DNA from: Butyricicoccus_A sp963620595
Lineage (GTDB): Bacteria > Bacillota > Clostridia > Oscillospirales > Butyricicoccaceae
Direction: 5' to 3'
NCBI GenBank assembly: GCA_963620595.1
Contig: CAVFAY010000005.1
Coordinates: forward strand, 60,028-124,027
Length of the DNA: 64,000 bases
How positions within the stretch are numbered: position 1 is the stretch's first letter; every line of letters starts with the position of its first letter. The translations under genes and the position numbers were made by a program. Positions 16,349-25,551 of this stretch are shown one piece after another. The notes beneath the pieces are model-generated. The model worked only from the letters and a program-made list of their open reading frames with translations. It did no database searches and had not been told where the DNA came from.

Positions 16349-19132
16349 TTACGCTTCCGTCAGGGCTTGATACCGGCGCATCAGCTCTGCGACACAAGCG
16401 CTTTCGCTGGTGTATGCGGCATCGCCTTTCTTGATGCCGTAAGCTGCCAAAACTGCTTGGTCATTTCTCTGGTGTGCCTTGCGAAGCTCTGGCGGCATAG
16501 TCAGTTCATCATATAAGTCCGCTAAACTGCTGTCGGGATACAAGGCTCTCGCGTCTAAAATGCCCTGCGCTGTCTGTTCAATCTTTGCCTTCTGCGCATC
16601 CGTTGCATCCGGCCAAGGGAAGTTGTTGTAGACGATATTAGCGGAGTAACGATAGTCGCTTTTTAATCTTCCGCATACGGCACGCATCCATGCCATATGG
16701 ATATTCGACTCAAGAACACCAAAATGATATAGAGTGGCATCTGGAATGATGAAATTTAAATCTGTAGATATTGTATTTTCATCAAGAAATCCAGCTGGAA
16801 TATATTTTCTTCTTTCAGAGCTTACTTTAGGCATTAAAATGAAATTTTGAGGATTTTTAGTTTCTCTAAACAATGAAGGAGTGGATGCTAATTTTTGTCT
16901 ATCTGCTGCGCCAGACAGCCTATCTTGTCTGCACAATTCAATGCGCTCCATAACCTTCGGCATTTTTCGCAACTCAACAGGAGAAACACCGACCAACCAT
17001 AAACACCAACGTTTCTTATTATTGATAAATTCTGTTGACCCAACTAAGCGTTTAATATATTTTTTAGAATTAGGTTCGGAAGAAACAAATTCCTCATATT
17101 CATCTTCTTCAATGATAAGATGCCCGCCGTCAGCAGGGCGATTTCCTGTAGTCATTTCAGGTATAGAGGAAAGAGGTCTGTTGAGATTATTGATAAATAC
17201 ATCTGGAGCATCAATTAAATATGCATTGATATTATCTACCGTTTGCATTCGATTTCCGGTAAACAGCATACGCGGTTTGGTATTGACTGCACAGCTAAAG
17301 CCGACAATGACGCAATGCACATGGGCTTTCAGATTGGCTTCGCTATCCCAAATAAAGGTGCGATGCGCAAAGTCAATATGGATACCGAAACGGTCATACA
17401 ATGGTTTCCAAACGCCAGCGACCTGTTCGCCTTGCGTAATCGAGTTGGTAGAGACAAATGCAGTGCGAATGGCGGTATTTTGCATGAGCTGAGCCGCTTT
17501 CCAGTACCAGCCGGAGACATAATCAATTTTTCCGGCAGTCTTGTACGGTTTGCCTTTTTCATCAATATAAATAGAAAGAATATCAGACTTTTGTTCCTTG
17601 CTCTGTAAAGAATATCCCACAAACGGTGGGTTGCCCATGATATAATTCAGTTGATTTTTCGGGACAACGGTTTCCCAATCAATGCGAAGGGCGTTTGCTT
17701 CCACGATATTGACGTAGGACTTGAGCGGAAGGAAATCAATGGTGTGGCTGATAATATCCTCGGTTTCCTTGAGCATTTGACTTTCTGCAATCCAGAGAGC
17801 TGTTTTAGCGACTGTCACAGCAAAGTCATTGATTTCAATGCCGTAAAATTGTTGAATCGAGACTTTAATCGGATTGTTGATGGTATCGCCCATGACCAAC
17901 TGATCGGACAGGAGACGCAATGCCTGATTTTCCAAGCGGCGCAGGCACAGATAGGTTTCTGTCAAGAAGTTTCCGCTTCCTGCGGCGGGGTCGAGAAAGG
18001 TCAGCTGAGACAGCTTGTCCCGATACGCTTCCAGCTTTTGCTTTCGCGTTTTATCTACTTGAATCTGCTGAATTTCGTCCAGTTCTGCGCGCAGATCATC
18101 GAGAAACAGCGGATCAATGACCTTGTGAATGTTCTCAATCGAAGTATAATGCATACCGCCCTTACGGCGGGTCTCCGGATTCAGGGTGCTTTCAAATACC
18201 GCACCGAAAATGGTCGGACTGATGTCAGACCAATCAAAATCTGCACTGGCTTTTTCGAGCAGTAATTCGCGGATTTCCTCTGTGAACTGCGGAATTTCAA
18301 TGTCCTCTTTGGCAAACAATCCGCCGTTGACATACGGAAAAGCGGCAAGTTCCGGCTCTAAATATGGGTCACGTTCTTCCGGCTTGGTGTCCAGCACTTG
18401 GAATAATTCAATCAGTGCTTTCCGCATGTGCCGCGTGTCAGATTCCTGTAGGTAATTCAGAAACATGTTGCGGGAACCGAAAATTTCTGCATCTTCTGCG
18501 TATAAGCAAAATACCAGACGAACGCACAGCACATTCAGGCTCTTTAGACTCTCTGGATCTTCCGGATTGTTGTACTGTTGGAGCAATGCATTGTACAGTT
18601 TACCGACAATTTCACCGGCGGCAATGGAGACTTCCATTTCCTTTTTGACTGCCTTGCTGTTTTCGTTCACAATGCATGCCAGCCGATGATATTCTTTTTC
18701 TAAGTCAGACAAACGAATAACTTCCGGCTCGCCGTTTGGATAATTGGTGTCGTATAAGTCAAATTCCTGAAAATTGCAGACGATAATCCAGCGCGGACGT
18801 TCTTCATACGGCAGATAGCCTGCGTATCTCTGCGCCTGCTGGTATGGCGTGAGGGAAGAACCATCTGACTGCTTGTAGGCATGCTTTAACTTGATGTCCT
18901 TGCCCTTTTGCTCAATTAAAACCTTTGTCTGAGGAATATATCCATCAATAAAGCTCTTGTGACTCAATTGCACGGTTTTCTCAAATTGAATGAACTCTGT
19001 TGGACGGTCCACACCGAATACGTGCTGCAATAACGCAATCCAGAATACCTGTGTATCCTGCTTTTCATCGCCGCGCCCGTTCCAGTCCTCGGCAAATTTG
19101 CGTGCGGCGGCACGCTGTTCCTGCGCTGTCAT
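16349..19132 (-). CDS. MmeI-like single-chain restriction-modification enzyme (type IIG/IIL)
   Basis: 927 residues from ATG 19132 (MTAQEQRAAARKFAEDW), with AAGGG 8 nt upstream. The N-terminus carries a PD-(D/E)xK-like nuclease site: D63 then E74-x-K76 (FIDGYIPQTKVLIEQKG), close to the D-x9-ExK of MmeI. A helical linker is followed by a gamma-class adenine methyltransferase: motif I FLDPAAGSGNF near 381 and motif IV GNPPF near 501. The last ~250 residues would be the target-recognition domain. It therefore probably both cuts and N6-methylates DNA from one chain. Sixty-eight nt downstream is the toxin-antitoxin pair. If the nuclease is inactive it is a solitary methyltransferase. Confidence 0.85.
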   Translation of the reverse strand: MTAQEQRAAARKFAEDWNGRGDEKQDTQVFWIALLQHVFGVDRPTEFIQFEKTVQLSHKSFIDGYIPQTKVLIEQKGKDIKLKHAYKQSDGSSLTPYQQAQRYAGYLPYEERPRWIIVCNFQEFDLYDTNYPNGEPEVIRLSDLEKEYHRLACIVNENSKAVKKEMEVSIAAGEIVGKLYNALLQQYNNPEDPESLKSLNVLCVRLVFCLYAEDAEIFGSRNMFLNYLQESDTRHMRKALIELFQVLDTKPEERDPYLEPELAAFPYVNGGLFAKEDIEIPQFTEEIRELLLEKASADFDWSDISPTIFGAVFESTLNPETRRKGGMHYTSIENIHKVIDPLFLDDLRAELDEIQQIQVDKTRKQKLEAYRDKLSQLTFLDPAAGSGNFLTETYLCLRRLENQALRLLSDQLVMGDTINNPIKVSIQQFYGIEINDFAVTVAKTALWIAESQMLKETEDIISHTIDFLPLKSYVNIVEANALRIDWETVVPKNQLNYIMGNPPFVGYSLQSKEQKSDILSIYIDEKGKPYKTAGKIDYVSGWYWKAAQLMQNTAIRTAFVSTNSITQGEQVAGVWKPLYDRFGIHIDFAHRTFIWDSEANLKAHVHCVIVGFSCAVNTKPRMLFTGNRMQTVDNINAYLIDAPDVFINNLNRPLSSIPEMTTGNRPADGGHLIIEEDEYEEFVSSEPNSKKYIKRLVGSTEFINNKKRWCLWLVGVSPVELRKMPKVMERIELCRQDRLSGAADRQKLASTPSLFRETKNPQNFILMPKVSSERRKYIPAGFLDENTISTDLNFIIPDATLYHFGVLESNIHMAWMRAVCGRLKSDYRYSANIVYNNFPWPDATDAQKAKIEQTAQGILDARALYPDSSLADLYDELTMPPELRKAHQRNDQAVLAAYGIKKGDAAYTSESACVAELMRRYQALTEA

Positions 19133-19281
19133 ATCATCATCCCTTCTTGAAAGAATACTTTTATTGTACCGACTATTCTTCCTCTTGGCAAGAGACGGCA
19201 TAAAAATTCTTTCCTGCGTTCTTTCTCTGATGCAGGAAATATGCTATACTAAACATATCAAAACCAGAAGGATGTGAGCAC

Positions 19282-20115
19282 ATGAATCCTGCTTATGAAA
19301 AACTGACAAAATGTTATGAGAGCCTGCGTGCGCTGACGGATTTTCAGCCGAAATTTGCCTTGGTATTGGGCACGGGCTTAGGCGCATTTGCCGACCGCAT
19401 TCGCGTCGTACAGACCGTTAGCTATCACGCGATTGAAGGATTCCCGACCTCAACGGTAGAGGGACACAAGGGACAGTACGTTTTTGGTTATGTAGATGCC
19501 GTTCCGGTAGTGATTATGCAGGGACGTGTGCATTACTATGAGGGCTATGAGATTTCCGATGTTGTGCTGCCGATTCGTTTGATGAAACTGATGGGGGCAG
19601 AGATTCTCATGGTGACCAATGCGTCCGGCGGTGTCAATGCCTCGTTCCATGCGGGAGATTTGATGCTGATTTGCGACCAGATTTCTTCGTTTATTCCGTC
19701 CCCGCTGCGCGGTGCAAATATTGATGAGCTGGGCGTTCGTTTTCCGGATATGACGGAGGCCTATGACAAAACGCTGTGTGAAATCATTCGCAGCACGGCA
19801 AAGAGAGAAGATATTACGCTGCAGGAAGGCGTTTATGTTCAGCTGCCGGGACCGCAGTTTGAGTCTCCGGCGGAAATTCGGATGGTTCGCGCGCTGGGCG
19901 GCGATGCTGTCGGCATGAGTACCGCGTGTGAAGTGATTGCGGCGCGGCATATGGGAATGCGCGTATGCGGCATTTCCTGTGTGTCCAATATGGCAGCCGG
20001 TATGACCGGCGGACCGCTGCTGCATGAAGAGGTACAGCAAAACGCAGATCTTGTGGCACCTCGATTTGAAAAATTGGTGTATCAGTCCATTGTGGCGATT
20101 GCAAAGAGCATATAA
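19282..20115 (+). CDS. punA: Purine nucleoside phosphorylase (type I, trimeric)
   Basis: 277 residues. Conserved blocks are ALVLGTGLGAFAD (phosphate loop), VEGHKGQYVFGYVDAVPVVIMQGRVHYYEGY, NASGGVNASFHAGDLMLICDQI, and MSTACEVIAARHMGMRVCGISCVSNMAAG. These place it in the PNP/MTAP family with guanosine and inosine as likely substrates. It phosphorolyses purine nucleosides to base and ribose 1-phosphate in salvage. The gene stands alone and is followed by a strong hairpin. Confidence 0.94.
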   Translation: MNPAYEKLTKCYESLRALTDFQPKFALVLGTGLGAFADRIRVVQTVSYHAIEGFPTSTVEGHKGQYVFGYVDAVPVVIMQGRVHYYEGYEISDVVLPIRLMKLMGAEILMVTNASGGVNASFHAGDLMLICDQISSFIPSPLRGANIDELGVRFPDMTEAYDKTLCEIIRSTAKREDITLQEGVYVQLPGPQFESPAEIRMVRALGGDAVGMSTACEVIAARHMGMRVCGISCVSNMAAGMTGGPLLHEEVQQNADLVAPRFEKLVYQSIVAIAKSI

Positions 20116-20116
20116 A

Positions 20117-20179
20117 AAGAGGCGCATCTGTCAGGGAGGACAGATGCGCCTTTGCGCAGGAGGGGGTGAACCTGCGCAA
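20117..20179. terminator. Two adjacent hairpins between convergent genes
   Basis: First stem GGCGCATCTGTC / GACAGATGCGCC (20121-20150), A-rich on the left and T-rich on the right. The second is TTGCGCAGG / CCTGCGCAA (20152-20179). They separate punA (+) from the minus-strand gene ending at 20219 and probably terminate both. Confidence 0.7.
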
Positions 20180-20218
20180 GAAAGGAGGGCATAGAACAAA
20201 AAATGTTCTGAAACAGGC

Positions 20219-20566
20219 TTAATTTTGCGGATTTGCACGCTTGAGTTTGGAGAGCGCAATAGCGGCAGTGCGTAATTCCGATCCAACAGTTTCTGCCTGT
20301 GCGGGTGGAATATTTTCTGTCAATTGCGCGCGGCATTTTCTCGTGAGAGAATCTAAGGCAAAGACCATATGGGTGATCTCGTCTCGATAAAAGCTGTCAT
20401 AGGTATGTGATGCAATTTTTTGCTTGGCAGAAGCAAGCGTTGTTTGCTTAGCGAGATCTTGTTTCGATGAAGTCCGGCGCTCTCTCAACTCGTTTTCCAT
20501 ATCAGAAAGGCATTTGAGGAGCAGATCAGATTCAGCCGGAGAAAGCGGAGTCTTAAGCTGTAACAT
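20219..20566 (-). CDS. Hypothetical helical protein
   Basis: 115 residues from ATG 20566 (MLQLKTPLSPAESDLL), with GAGGTG upstream. It is predicted almost wholly helical, charged and soluble, with no signal peptide or membrane span. Stretches such as ESDLLLKCLSDMENELRERRTSSKQDLAKQTT suggest a coiled coil. I recognise no family. It has its own plausible promoter with a repeat array (20710-20761). Confidence 0.6.
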   Translation of the reverse strand: MLQLKTPLSPAESDLLLKCLSDMENELRERRTSSKQDLAKQTTLASAKQKIASHTYDSFYRDEITHMVFALDSLTRKCRAQLTENIPPAQAETVGSELRTAAIALSKLKRANPQN

Positions 20567-20709
20567 GGAAAACACCTCATTTCAGATAAAGAATAAATGT
20601 CTAAATAGTAAAAATCTGCTCATTAAAAGACGCACAACACAACTTCAATCATATGCGCGGAAGAAACAATGGATGTATAAGATACTTTAAAAGTTTTTTT
20701 CTTATCCTG

Positions 20710-20761
20710 ATTATAGCATAAATTTAACAATGGTTCAACAATGTAACAATTGTACAACAAT
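20710..20761 (-). promoter_or_regulatory. Promoter with four AACAAT repeats
   Basis: On the minus strand TTGAAC (20738-20733), 17-nt spacer, TATAAT (20715-20710), about 145 nt before the gene starting at 20566. Four AACAAT copies on the plus strand start at 20726, 20737, 20745 and 20756 (spacing 11, 8, 11) and overlap the spacer, -35 and upstream region, which looks like an operator array. Confidence 0.45.
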
Positions 20762-20841
20762 ACAAAGTTATTTTTGCACATTTGTGCAAAATGACGAAAG
20801 TTGTGTCAAATTTTCGGATAGATGAAGAAAAGAGGAATGGT

Positions 20842-21426
20842 ATGAGGGAAATACGGACAGTTTTTCTCGGAGACAGTATCACAGAAGGATACGGCGTTTC
20901 ACGTGGCGAAGGCTGGGTGGAACGCCTGCACGGCGGAGAGAACATCAATCACGGTATCAGTGGCGATACAACAACGGGAATGCTGCGGCGGTTTTCTGCC
21001 CATGTCTTGCGGGAACAGCCGGATCGCGTGGTAATTATGGGCGGTATTAACGACTTGAGTGAAGGAGGAAGCCTTCAAGCTGTGATACACAATTTGGATA
21101 TGATGTATACGCGGGCAGAGATACATGGTATTGAGGTGGTTCCGGCGGTATGCGTCATGCCGGATTATCCTATGCTGCTGGAAAATGACTGGGTATCATA
21201 TTATCCGGGAATTCAGATGCTGTCGCAGAATTTAGAGCGGCTCGCGGATTGGATTCGCCGCTGTGCACAGGAAAATGGCTGGCTCTGCTTAGATTTTGCC
21301 CGTGAATTTCCAAAATATACAGTGGATGGGTATTCTCGATATTTTTCGGATGGCACCCATCCCAATGAGCGAGGACATGAGATTCTCGCGAGCATTGCGC
21401 AGCAACAGCTATTTCCACAGATATAA
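20842..21426 (+). CDS. SGNH/GDSL-family lipase/esterase
   Basis: 194 residues from ATG 20842, after an AAGAGGAA site. SGNH blocks are all visible: block I VFLGDSITEGYG with nucleophile Ser, block II Gly in GISGDTTTGML, block III GGINDLSEGG, and block V DGTHPNERGHEI with Asp and His of the triad. There is no signal peptide, so it is probably cytoplasmic. Typical substrates are acyl or acetyl esters such as lysophospholipids or acetylated sugars; the exact one is unknown. Confidence 0.9.
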   Translation: MREIRTVFLGDSITEGYGVSRGEGWVERLHGGENINHGISGDTTTGMLRRFSAHVLREQPDRVVIMGGINDLSEGGSLQAVIHNLDMMYTRAEIHGIEVVPAVCVMPDYPMLLENDWVSYYPGIQMLSQNLERLADWIRRCAQENGWLCLDFAREFPKYTVDGYSRYFSDGTHPNERGHEILASIAQQQLFPQI

Positions 21427-21536
21427 CACGGATTTTACGAAACAAATACAAAAATTTACATTGTTCGGGGAGAAAAATTTACGCAGGCTTGGTATGATAC
21501 AGACAAAGAAAAAGAGAGACAAAGGAGGAAACAAGT

Positions 21537-21752
21537 ATGCGTAACCCGATTGATAACTATGTTTCGTATGATGAAGACGGCAGTATGAAGCTATCCATTC
21601 CAACAACCCTGTTCGGTGGCTATGACAGAATACAGACCTGTGAGATGATAGAAAAAGTATCTGATTATTATAAACAGCGCATTATGAAGCTGATGGATGA
21701 TTTGGCAGAGCAGCAGGAAGAAAATGATCGCTTGCGTGCAAAAGTAGGCTAA
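21537..21752 (+). CDS. Small conserved protein with C-terminal coiled coil
   Basis: 71 residues starting at an ATG with a perfect AGGAGG site. The first half (PIDNYVSYDEDGSMKLSIPTTLFGGY) is polar. The second half is a regular heptad-like helix ending LMDDLAEQQEENDRLRAKVG. No family recognised. It is followed by a terminator-like hairpin at about 21791-21825, so it is expressed separately from the transporter downstream. Confidence 0.6.
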   Translation: MRNPIDNYVSYDEDGSMKLSIPTTLFGGYDRIQTCEMIEKVSDYYKQRIMKLMDDLAEQQEENDRLRAKVG

Positions 21753-21790
21753 ATTCGTTAGATTTGTGTTAAAAATTCTATAGAATTGCA

Positions 21791-21825
21791 AACAAAGTCC
21801 CAGTTTTGGGGCTTTTGTTTTTTTT
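21791..21825 (+). terminator. Terminator after the 71-residue gene
   Basis: Imperfect stem AACAAAGTCCC / GGGGCTTTTGTT with a short loop followed by a run of T. Confidence 0.65.
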
Positions 21826-21865
21826 ATGAGGTATACTATATAGTATAGAAAGGCAGGTGTGTTCA

Positions 21866-22966
21866 TTGGACAAAAAATATCGGGGATATATATGGTGGAT
21901 GACAATACTTATTGCGGGCTTGCTGTTACTTTTATGCAGCGGAATAATTTTGCGCGGAATCGTCAGCATTACGCAATTATTCCGCACCTTTTTACTGGGC
22001 ATTATCATCGCCTTCGTACTTAATCTGCCCAGCGAATGGATCCGAAATTTTTTGATAGAGAAAGCCAAATGGCGGGACAAACCGGCAAAAGTCGTTGGCA
22101 TAATAGGAGCGTATCTGTTTGTAGTTACTCTGCTTGCAGCTGTAATTGGGATTGTAATTCCGCAGCTCATTGACAGCGTCCAAGCCTTTGCGCTGAATAT
22201 AGATGGATATTTGAGCCATTTACAGTGGGAATTGGATCGCATCACTACACCGCTTGGCTTGCAGCGCATAGACCTGAGCAATCTTATGCAGCTGGTTCAT
22301 GCGGGATTAGGAAAAATAGATACCGCTGTTGTGCCGCATATTTTATCCGTCACGGAAACTATGCTGCGTGCGTTGGGAACGTTGGCCATTGGCATTGCCT
22401 TTTCCGCGTACTTATTGGCGGGGAAAAAGCGTATTTTGGCGCAAATTCGGCGCGTCTTGCGTGCATATCTGCCGCAGCAGACGTATGAGTGTGTACACGA
22501 TATTTTACGCGTCATTGTCGATTGCTTTCGCAATTATTTAATTGGACAGACAACGGAAGCTGTGATTTTGGGCAGTCTGTGTTTTGTCGGGATGCTGATT
22601 CTCCGATTGGAATATGCCGGTGTTGTCAGCGTTGTGGTAGGCATCACAGCAATGATCCCGATTTTGGGAGCATATATCGGCGGTATGGTCGCAGTAGTAC
22701 TGCTGTTTATGATTTCACCATGGAAAGCCATCGTGTTTTTGATGTTCTTTGTTATTTTGCAGCAGATTGAAAACAATGTCATTTATCCGCGGGTAGTCGG
22801 CGGTCGCCTGGGTCTGCCGGGCATTTGGGTACTATTGGCCATTACAGTCGGCGGACAAATCGGCGGCGTAGTAGGGATGCTGTTCGGTGTACCGATTACC
22901 ACGGTACTGTACACTCTGCTTCGCAACAGTGTGCGCAGCAGAGAAGACAAAAAAAGTTCCCGCTGA
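21866..22966 (+). CDS. AI-2E family transporter / putative permease
   Basis: 366 residues if started at TTG 21866 (MDKKYRGYIWWM), the family-like start; a GTG at 21857 in frame is the alternative. There are about eight membrane segments with the family's central cytoplasmic helical part (LPQQTYECVHDILRVIVDCFRNYLIGQ) and the conserved IPILGAYIGG and QQIENNVIYPRVVGGRLGLPGIWVLLAI stretches. Members have been linked to autoinducer-2 or Na+/H+ export, but the substrate here cannot be told. The stop codon lies inside the terminator hairpin. Confidence 0.88.
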   Translation: MDKKYRGYIWWMTILIAGLLLLLCSGIILRGIVSITQLFRTFLLGIIIAFVLNLPSEWIRNFLIEKAKWRDKPAKVVGIIGAYLFVVTLLAAVIGIVIPQLIDSVQAFALNIDGYLSHLQWELDRITTPLGLQRIDLSNLMQLVHAGLGKIDTAVVPHILSVTETMLRALGTLAIGIAFSAYLLAGKKRILAQIRRVLRAYLPQQTYECVHDILRVIVDCFRNYLIGQTTEAVILGSLCFVGMLILRLEYAGVVSVVVGITAMIPILGAYIGGMVAVVLLFMISPWKAIVFLMFFVILQQIENNVIYPRVVGGRLGLPGIWVLLAITVGGQIGGVVGMLFGVPITTVLYTLLRNSVRSREDKKSSR

Positions 22967-22979
22967 GGGAACTTTTTTT
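22951..22979. terminator. Bidirectional terminator overlapping two gene ends
   Basis: Stem AAAAAGTTCCC / GGGAACTTTTT with a 5-nt loop. The transporter stop codon lies in the loop and the stop of the minus-strand RpiR gene in the right arm, a very compact convergent boundary. Confidence 0.88.
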
Positions 22980-23814
22980 AGTCTATCCGAAATGGTTCGA
23001 GGACTTCGTTCATGCGTTGAATATTCTGAACAACGCGGTCTTTTTGTCGAATGGCAATGCTGACATACAGACTGTCGATGAGGGAAAACTGTGCTACGCG
23101 CGGAGAGACAAACAACTGCTCCGGCGAATATAGCTCCAGACAAATATCCGAGGATTTTTTGAGCGGTGTGTTGGGATAGCCGGTAATACCGATGGTTTTT
23201 GCGCCGTATTCCCTGGCAGTGGCGAGTGCAGAGACAATTTCATGTGTTTTACCGGTGTGTGAAATGCCGATCATGACGGTAGAAGCATCGCATTGTCCGG
23301 CTCGAATTTGCATCAAATGAGAGTCGGTGAGCGATTCTGCGCGAATGCCAATGCGCATCAGCCGAATATAGAAATCTTCGGCAATCGTGCCGGAGGCGCC
23401 GACACCGGCGATGAGAATGCAGGAGGCTTGACTGAGAACCGCGGCGGCGCGATCAATTTTGTCAAAGTCAAGCAGACTCAATGCGCGCTCCAGCGTGTCG
23501 ATGTTTCGCGCAAAGACATTCTTGGTGATGGATTCTACCGTATCGTTTTCCGAAAGATCTTCAAAAATCGTATGTACTGCTTTGGAAGCATATTTGGCAA
23601 GCAGCAGTTTCATCTCGCTGAAACCGGAGCATCCCACCAGCTTGCAAAATCGAACAATACTCGATTCTGCGATGCCGAGTTCCCGCGCCGCCTGCTGTAC
23701 ACTGATCTCTGTGACATGAGCGGGATCATCCAACACAAAGTCAGCAATTTTTTTGCTGACCTTGGAAAAGGACGAATATTGTGATTTTATCGCTGCATAA
23801 GGGTTCTTTTTCAT
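22978..23814 (-). CDS. MurR/RpiR family transcriptional regulator
   Basis: 278 residues. The N-terminal HTH_6 domain reads KVSKKIADFVLDDPAHVTEISVQQAARELGIAESSIVRFCKLVGCSGFSEMKLLLA (~18-73). The C-terminal SIS domain binds phosphosugars (ILIAGVGASGTIAEDFYIRLMRIG; VMIGISHTGKTHEIVSALATAREYGAKTIGITG). AGGAGG precedes the start. It is divergent from a GPH-type sugar symporter and is the likely regulator of that gene. Confidence 0.92.
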   Translation of the reverse strand: MKKNPYAAIKSQYSSFSKVSKKIADFVLDDPAHVTEISVQQAARELGIAESSIVRFCKLVGCSGFSEMKLLLAKYASKAVHTIFEDLSENDTVESITKNVFARNIDTLERALSLLDFDKIDRAAAVLSQASCILIAGVGASGTIAEDFYIRLMRIGIRAESLTDSHLMQIRAGQCDASTVMIGISHTGKTHEIVSALATAREYGAKTIGITGYPNTPLKKSSDICLELYSPEQLFVSPRVAQFSLIDSLYVSIAIRQKDRVVQNIQRMNEVLEPFRID

Positions 23815-23921
23815 GCCGAACCTCCTAGATTTTCATCGTTGATAGGAATATTATACCACATGTTTGGCAGCTTGTGTAGAATGCACAAAAATGAACAATA
23901 TTCTTTTTGCAACTTGGATTA

Positions 23922-23950
23922 TTGAATTTTATTCGATAAGGTGCTATACT
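23922..23950 (+). promoter_or_regulatory. Promoter of the GPH symporter operon
   Basis: TTGAAT (23922-23927), 17-nt spacer, TATACT (23945-23950), with a leader of about 80 nt. The leader contains a small hairpin ATTGCAGA / TCTGCAAT. The region 23815-24037 is the divergent control region shared with the RpiR gene. Confidence 0.6.
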
Positions 23951-24037
23951 AGGGTCAGTCAAAGAGAGGTGCCATTGCAGAGAACGTCTGCAATTGTCCG
24001 GACGGTATCTCCGTGTACAGGAAAGGATTGAGAAAAA

Positions 24038-25441
24038 ATGGGCAACTCGAAAAATCCGACGTTTGCCGGCGATAAGGAATTTGAAAAAATTCATTTGAAA
24101 GAAAAATTCTCGTATGGCCTCGGTGATGTCGCGTGCAACGTTGTTTATGCATTGACAACGTCTCTGCTGATTTACTTCTACACCAACGTAGTCGGTATTT
24201 CAGCGGCTATGGTTGGTACCATCATGTTGGTATCCAGATTTTTTGACGGTTTATCCGATGTCTTGATTGGACATTTGGTAGACCGAACACATTCGAAACA
24301 CGGTAAATCCAGAGCTTGGATTTTATGGATGATGATTCCGTATGGCATTGCAGCGGTTTTGCTGTTTACCGTTCCGCCTGCTACGCCGATCGTCAAAGGC
24401 ATTTATGTATTTATTACTTATAACTTCTGCACGACCGTTGTATATACCGCATTGAATCTGCCGTATGCAACGCTGGCAACCCTGATGACCCGTGATACCG
24501 ATCAGCGTGCGGTTGTCAATCTGTTCCGTACCGGCATGTCCGCGATCGGCAATATGATTATCACAGCGATTACTTTTCCGCTGGTCACCATGCTGGGCGA
24601 TACGCAGCAGGCTTGGATAGAGCTTTCCGTTGTCTATGCTATCGTTTCGATTGTCATGCTGATGATCTGCTTCAAAAACTGCCATGAGCGTGTTGTCGAA
24701 GAGACCAAAACCAAGGACGGCAAGAACGTGCCACTGCTTATGGGCATCAAGCTTTGTGTGACCAATAAATACTTTATTATGTTCTTCCTGCTGGCAGTAT
24801 TTCTTTCCTTTTATGAAGCTGTCACAGGTACTTGCAACGCATACTATGCGCAGTATATTCTGGGCAATCGTGATTTGCTCGGTGCACTGGCTTCATTTGA
24901 ATCCATTCCGCAGGTTATCACGGTATTGGTTCTTTCCCCGTTCATTGCAAAATTTGGCAAGCGAAATGTAGCCCTTATCGGCGCGATTGTCGCTGTCATT
25001 GGCACCATATCGCTGTTCTTGAATCCAAGCGCATTGAATCTGGCACTATTTGCCTGCGTCATGCGCGGTATTGGCAAGGGCTGCTTCCGCGGTGTAAAAT
25101 ATTCTATGCTGGCTGATGTCATCGAGTATGGCGCTTGGAAGAGCGGCATTCGCGTACAGGGCTTGATGGTATCCGCAACGACTGCCGGTCAGAAGTTTGG
25201 CTCCGGCATGACCAGTGCGATCTTTGGCGCATTAATGTCTCTCGTAGGGTTTGCCGGCACAGCAACCATCAATGCTGCACAGTCTCAAATGCTGATTGGC
25301 ATTTATATCATCGGCAACATCATTGCTTGGGGTGGTATTGGCATTCTGCTTCTGTTCTACAAGCTGGATAAGATTTATCCGCGTATCATCACCGAGATGA
25401 AGCAGCGCGAAGCAGCAGAGGCTTCTGCACAGCAGGCATAA
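24038..25441 (+). CDS. GPH-family glycoside/hexuronide:cation symporter (MFS)
   Basis: 467 residues with twelve membrane segments. The GPH signature is clear: KEKFSYGLGDVACNVVY at the N-terminus and SRFFDGLSDVLIGHLVDRTHSKHGKSRAWILWMMIPYGI in loop 2-3. Relatives are MelB, UidP and XylP, which import glycosides, pentosides or hexuronides with Na+ or H+. Substrate is unknown. The adjacent RpiR regulator and the EEP phosphoesterase 100 nt downstream suggest a small catabolic unit. Confidence 0.9.
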   Translation: MGNSKNPTFAGDKEFEKIHLKEKFSYGLGDVACNVVYALTTSLLIYFYTNVVGISAAMVGTIMLVSRFFDGLSDVLIGHLVDRTHSKHGKSRAWILWMMIPYGIAAVLLFTVPPATPIVKGIYVFITYNFCTTVVYTALNLPYATLATLMTRDTDQRAVVNLFRTGMSAIGNMIITAITFPLVTMLGDTQQAWIELSVVYAIVSIVMLMICFKNCHERVVEETKTKDGKNVPLLMGIKLCVTNKYFIMFFLLAVFLSFYEAVTGTCNAYYAQYILGNRDLLGALASFESIPQVITVLVLSPFIAKFGKRNVALIGAIVAVIGTISLFLNPSALNLALFACVMRGIGKGCFRGVKYSMLADVIEYGAWKSGIRVQGLMVSATTAGQKFGSGMTSAIFGALMSLVGFAGTATINAAQSQMLIGIYIIGNIIAWGGIGILLLFYKLDKIYPRIITEMKQREAAEASAQQA

Positions 25442-25464
25442 GAAAATTTCCTTCTTTTTCCCCT

Positions 25465-25498
25465 CAGCCGACAGAATGTGCAAGCATTCTGTCGGCTG
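25465..25498 (+). other. Strong intergenic hairpin without a T-tract
   Basis: Perfect 14-bp stem CAGCCGACAGAATG / CATTCTGTCGGCTG with a 6-nt loop, followed by ACTCTCTC rather than T. It lies between the symporter stop and the EEP gene and may stabilise the upstream mRNA or cause partial termination. Confidence 0.6.
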
Positions 25499-25551
25499 AC
25501 TCTCTCAAGAGAAAACATTGCGAATTGTAACATCAGAAAGGTGTGTTGAAT

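Noticed and set aside
25465..25498. Strong hairpin as a terminator of the symporter gene
   Set aside because: There is no T-tract on either side, so I list it as a hairpin of unknown role.
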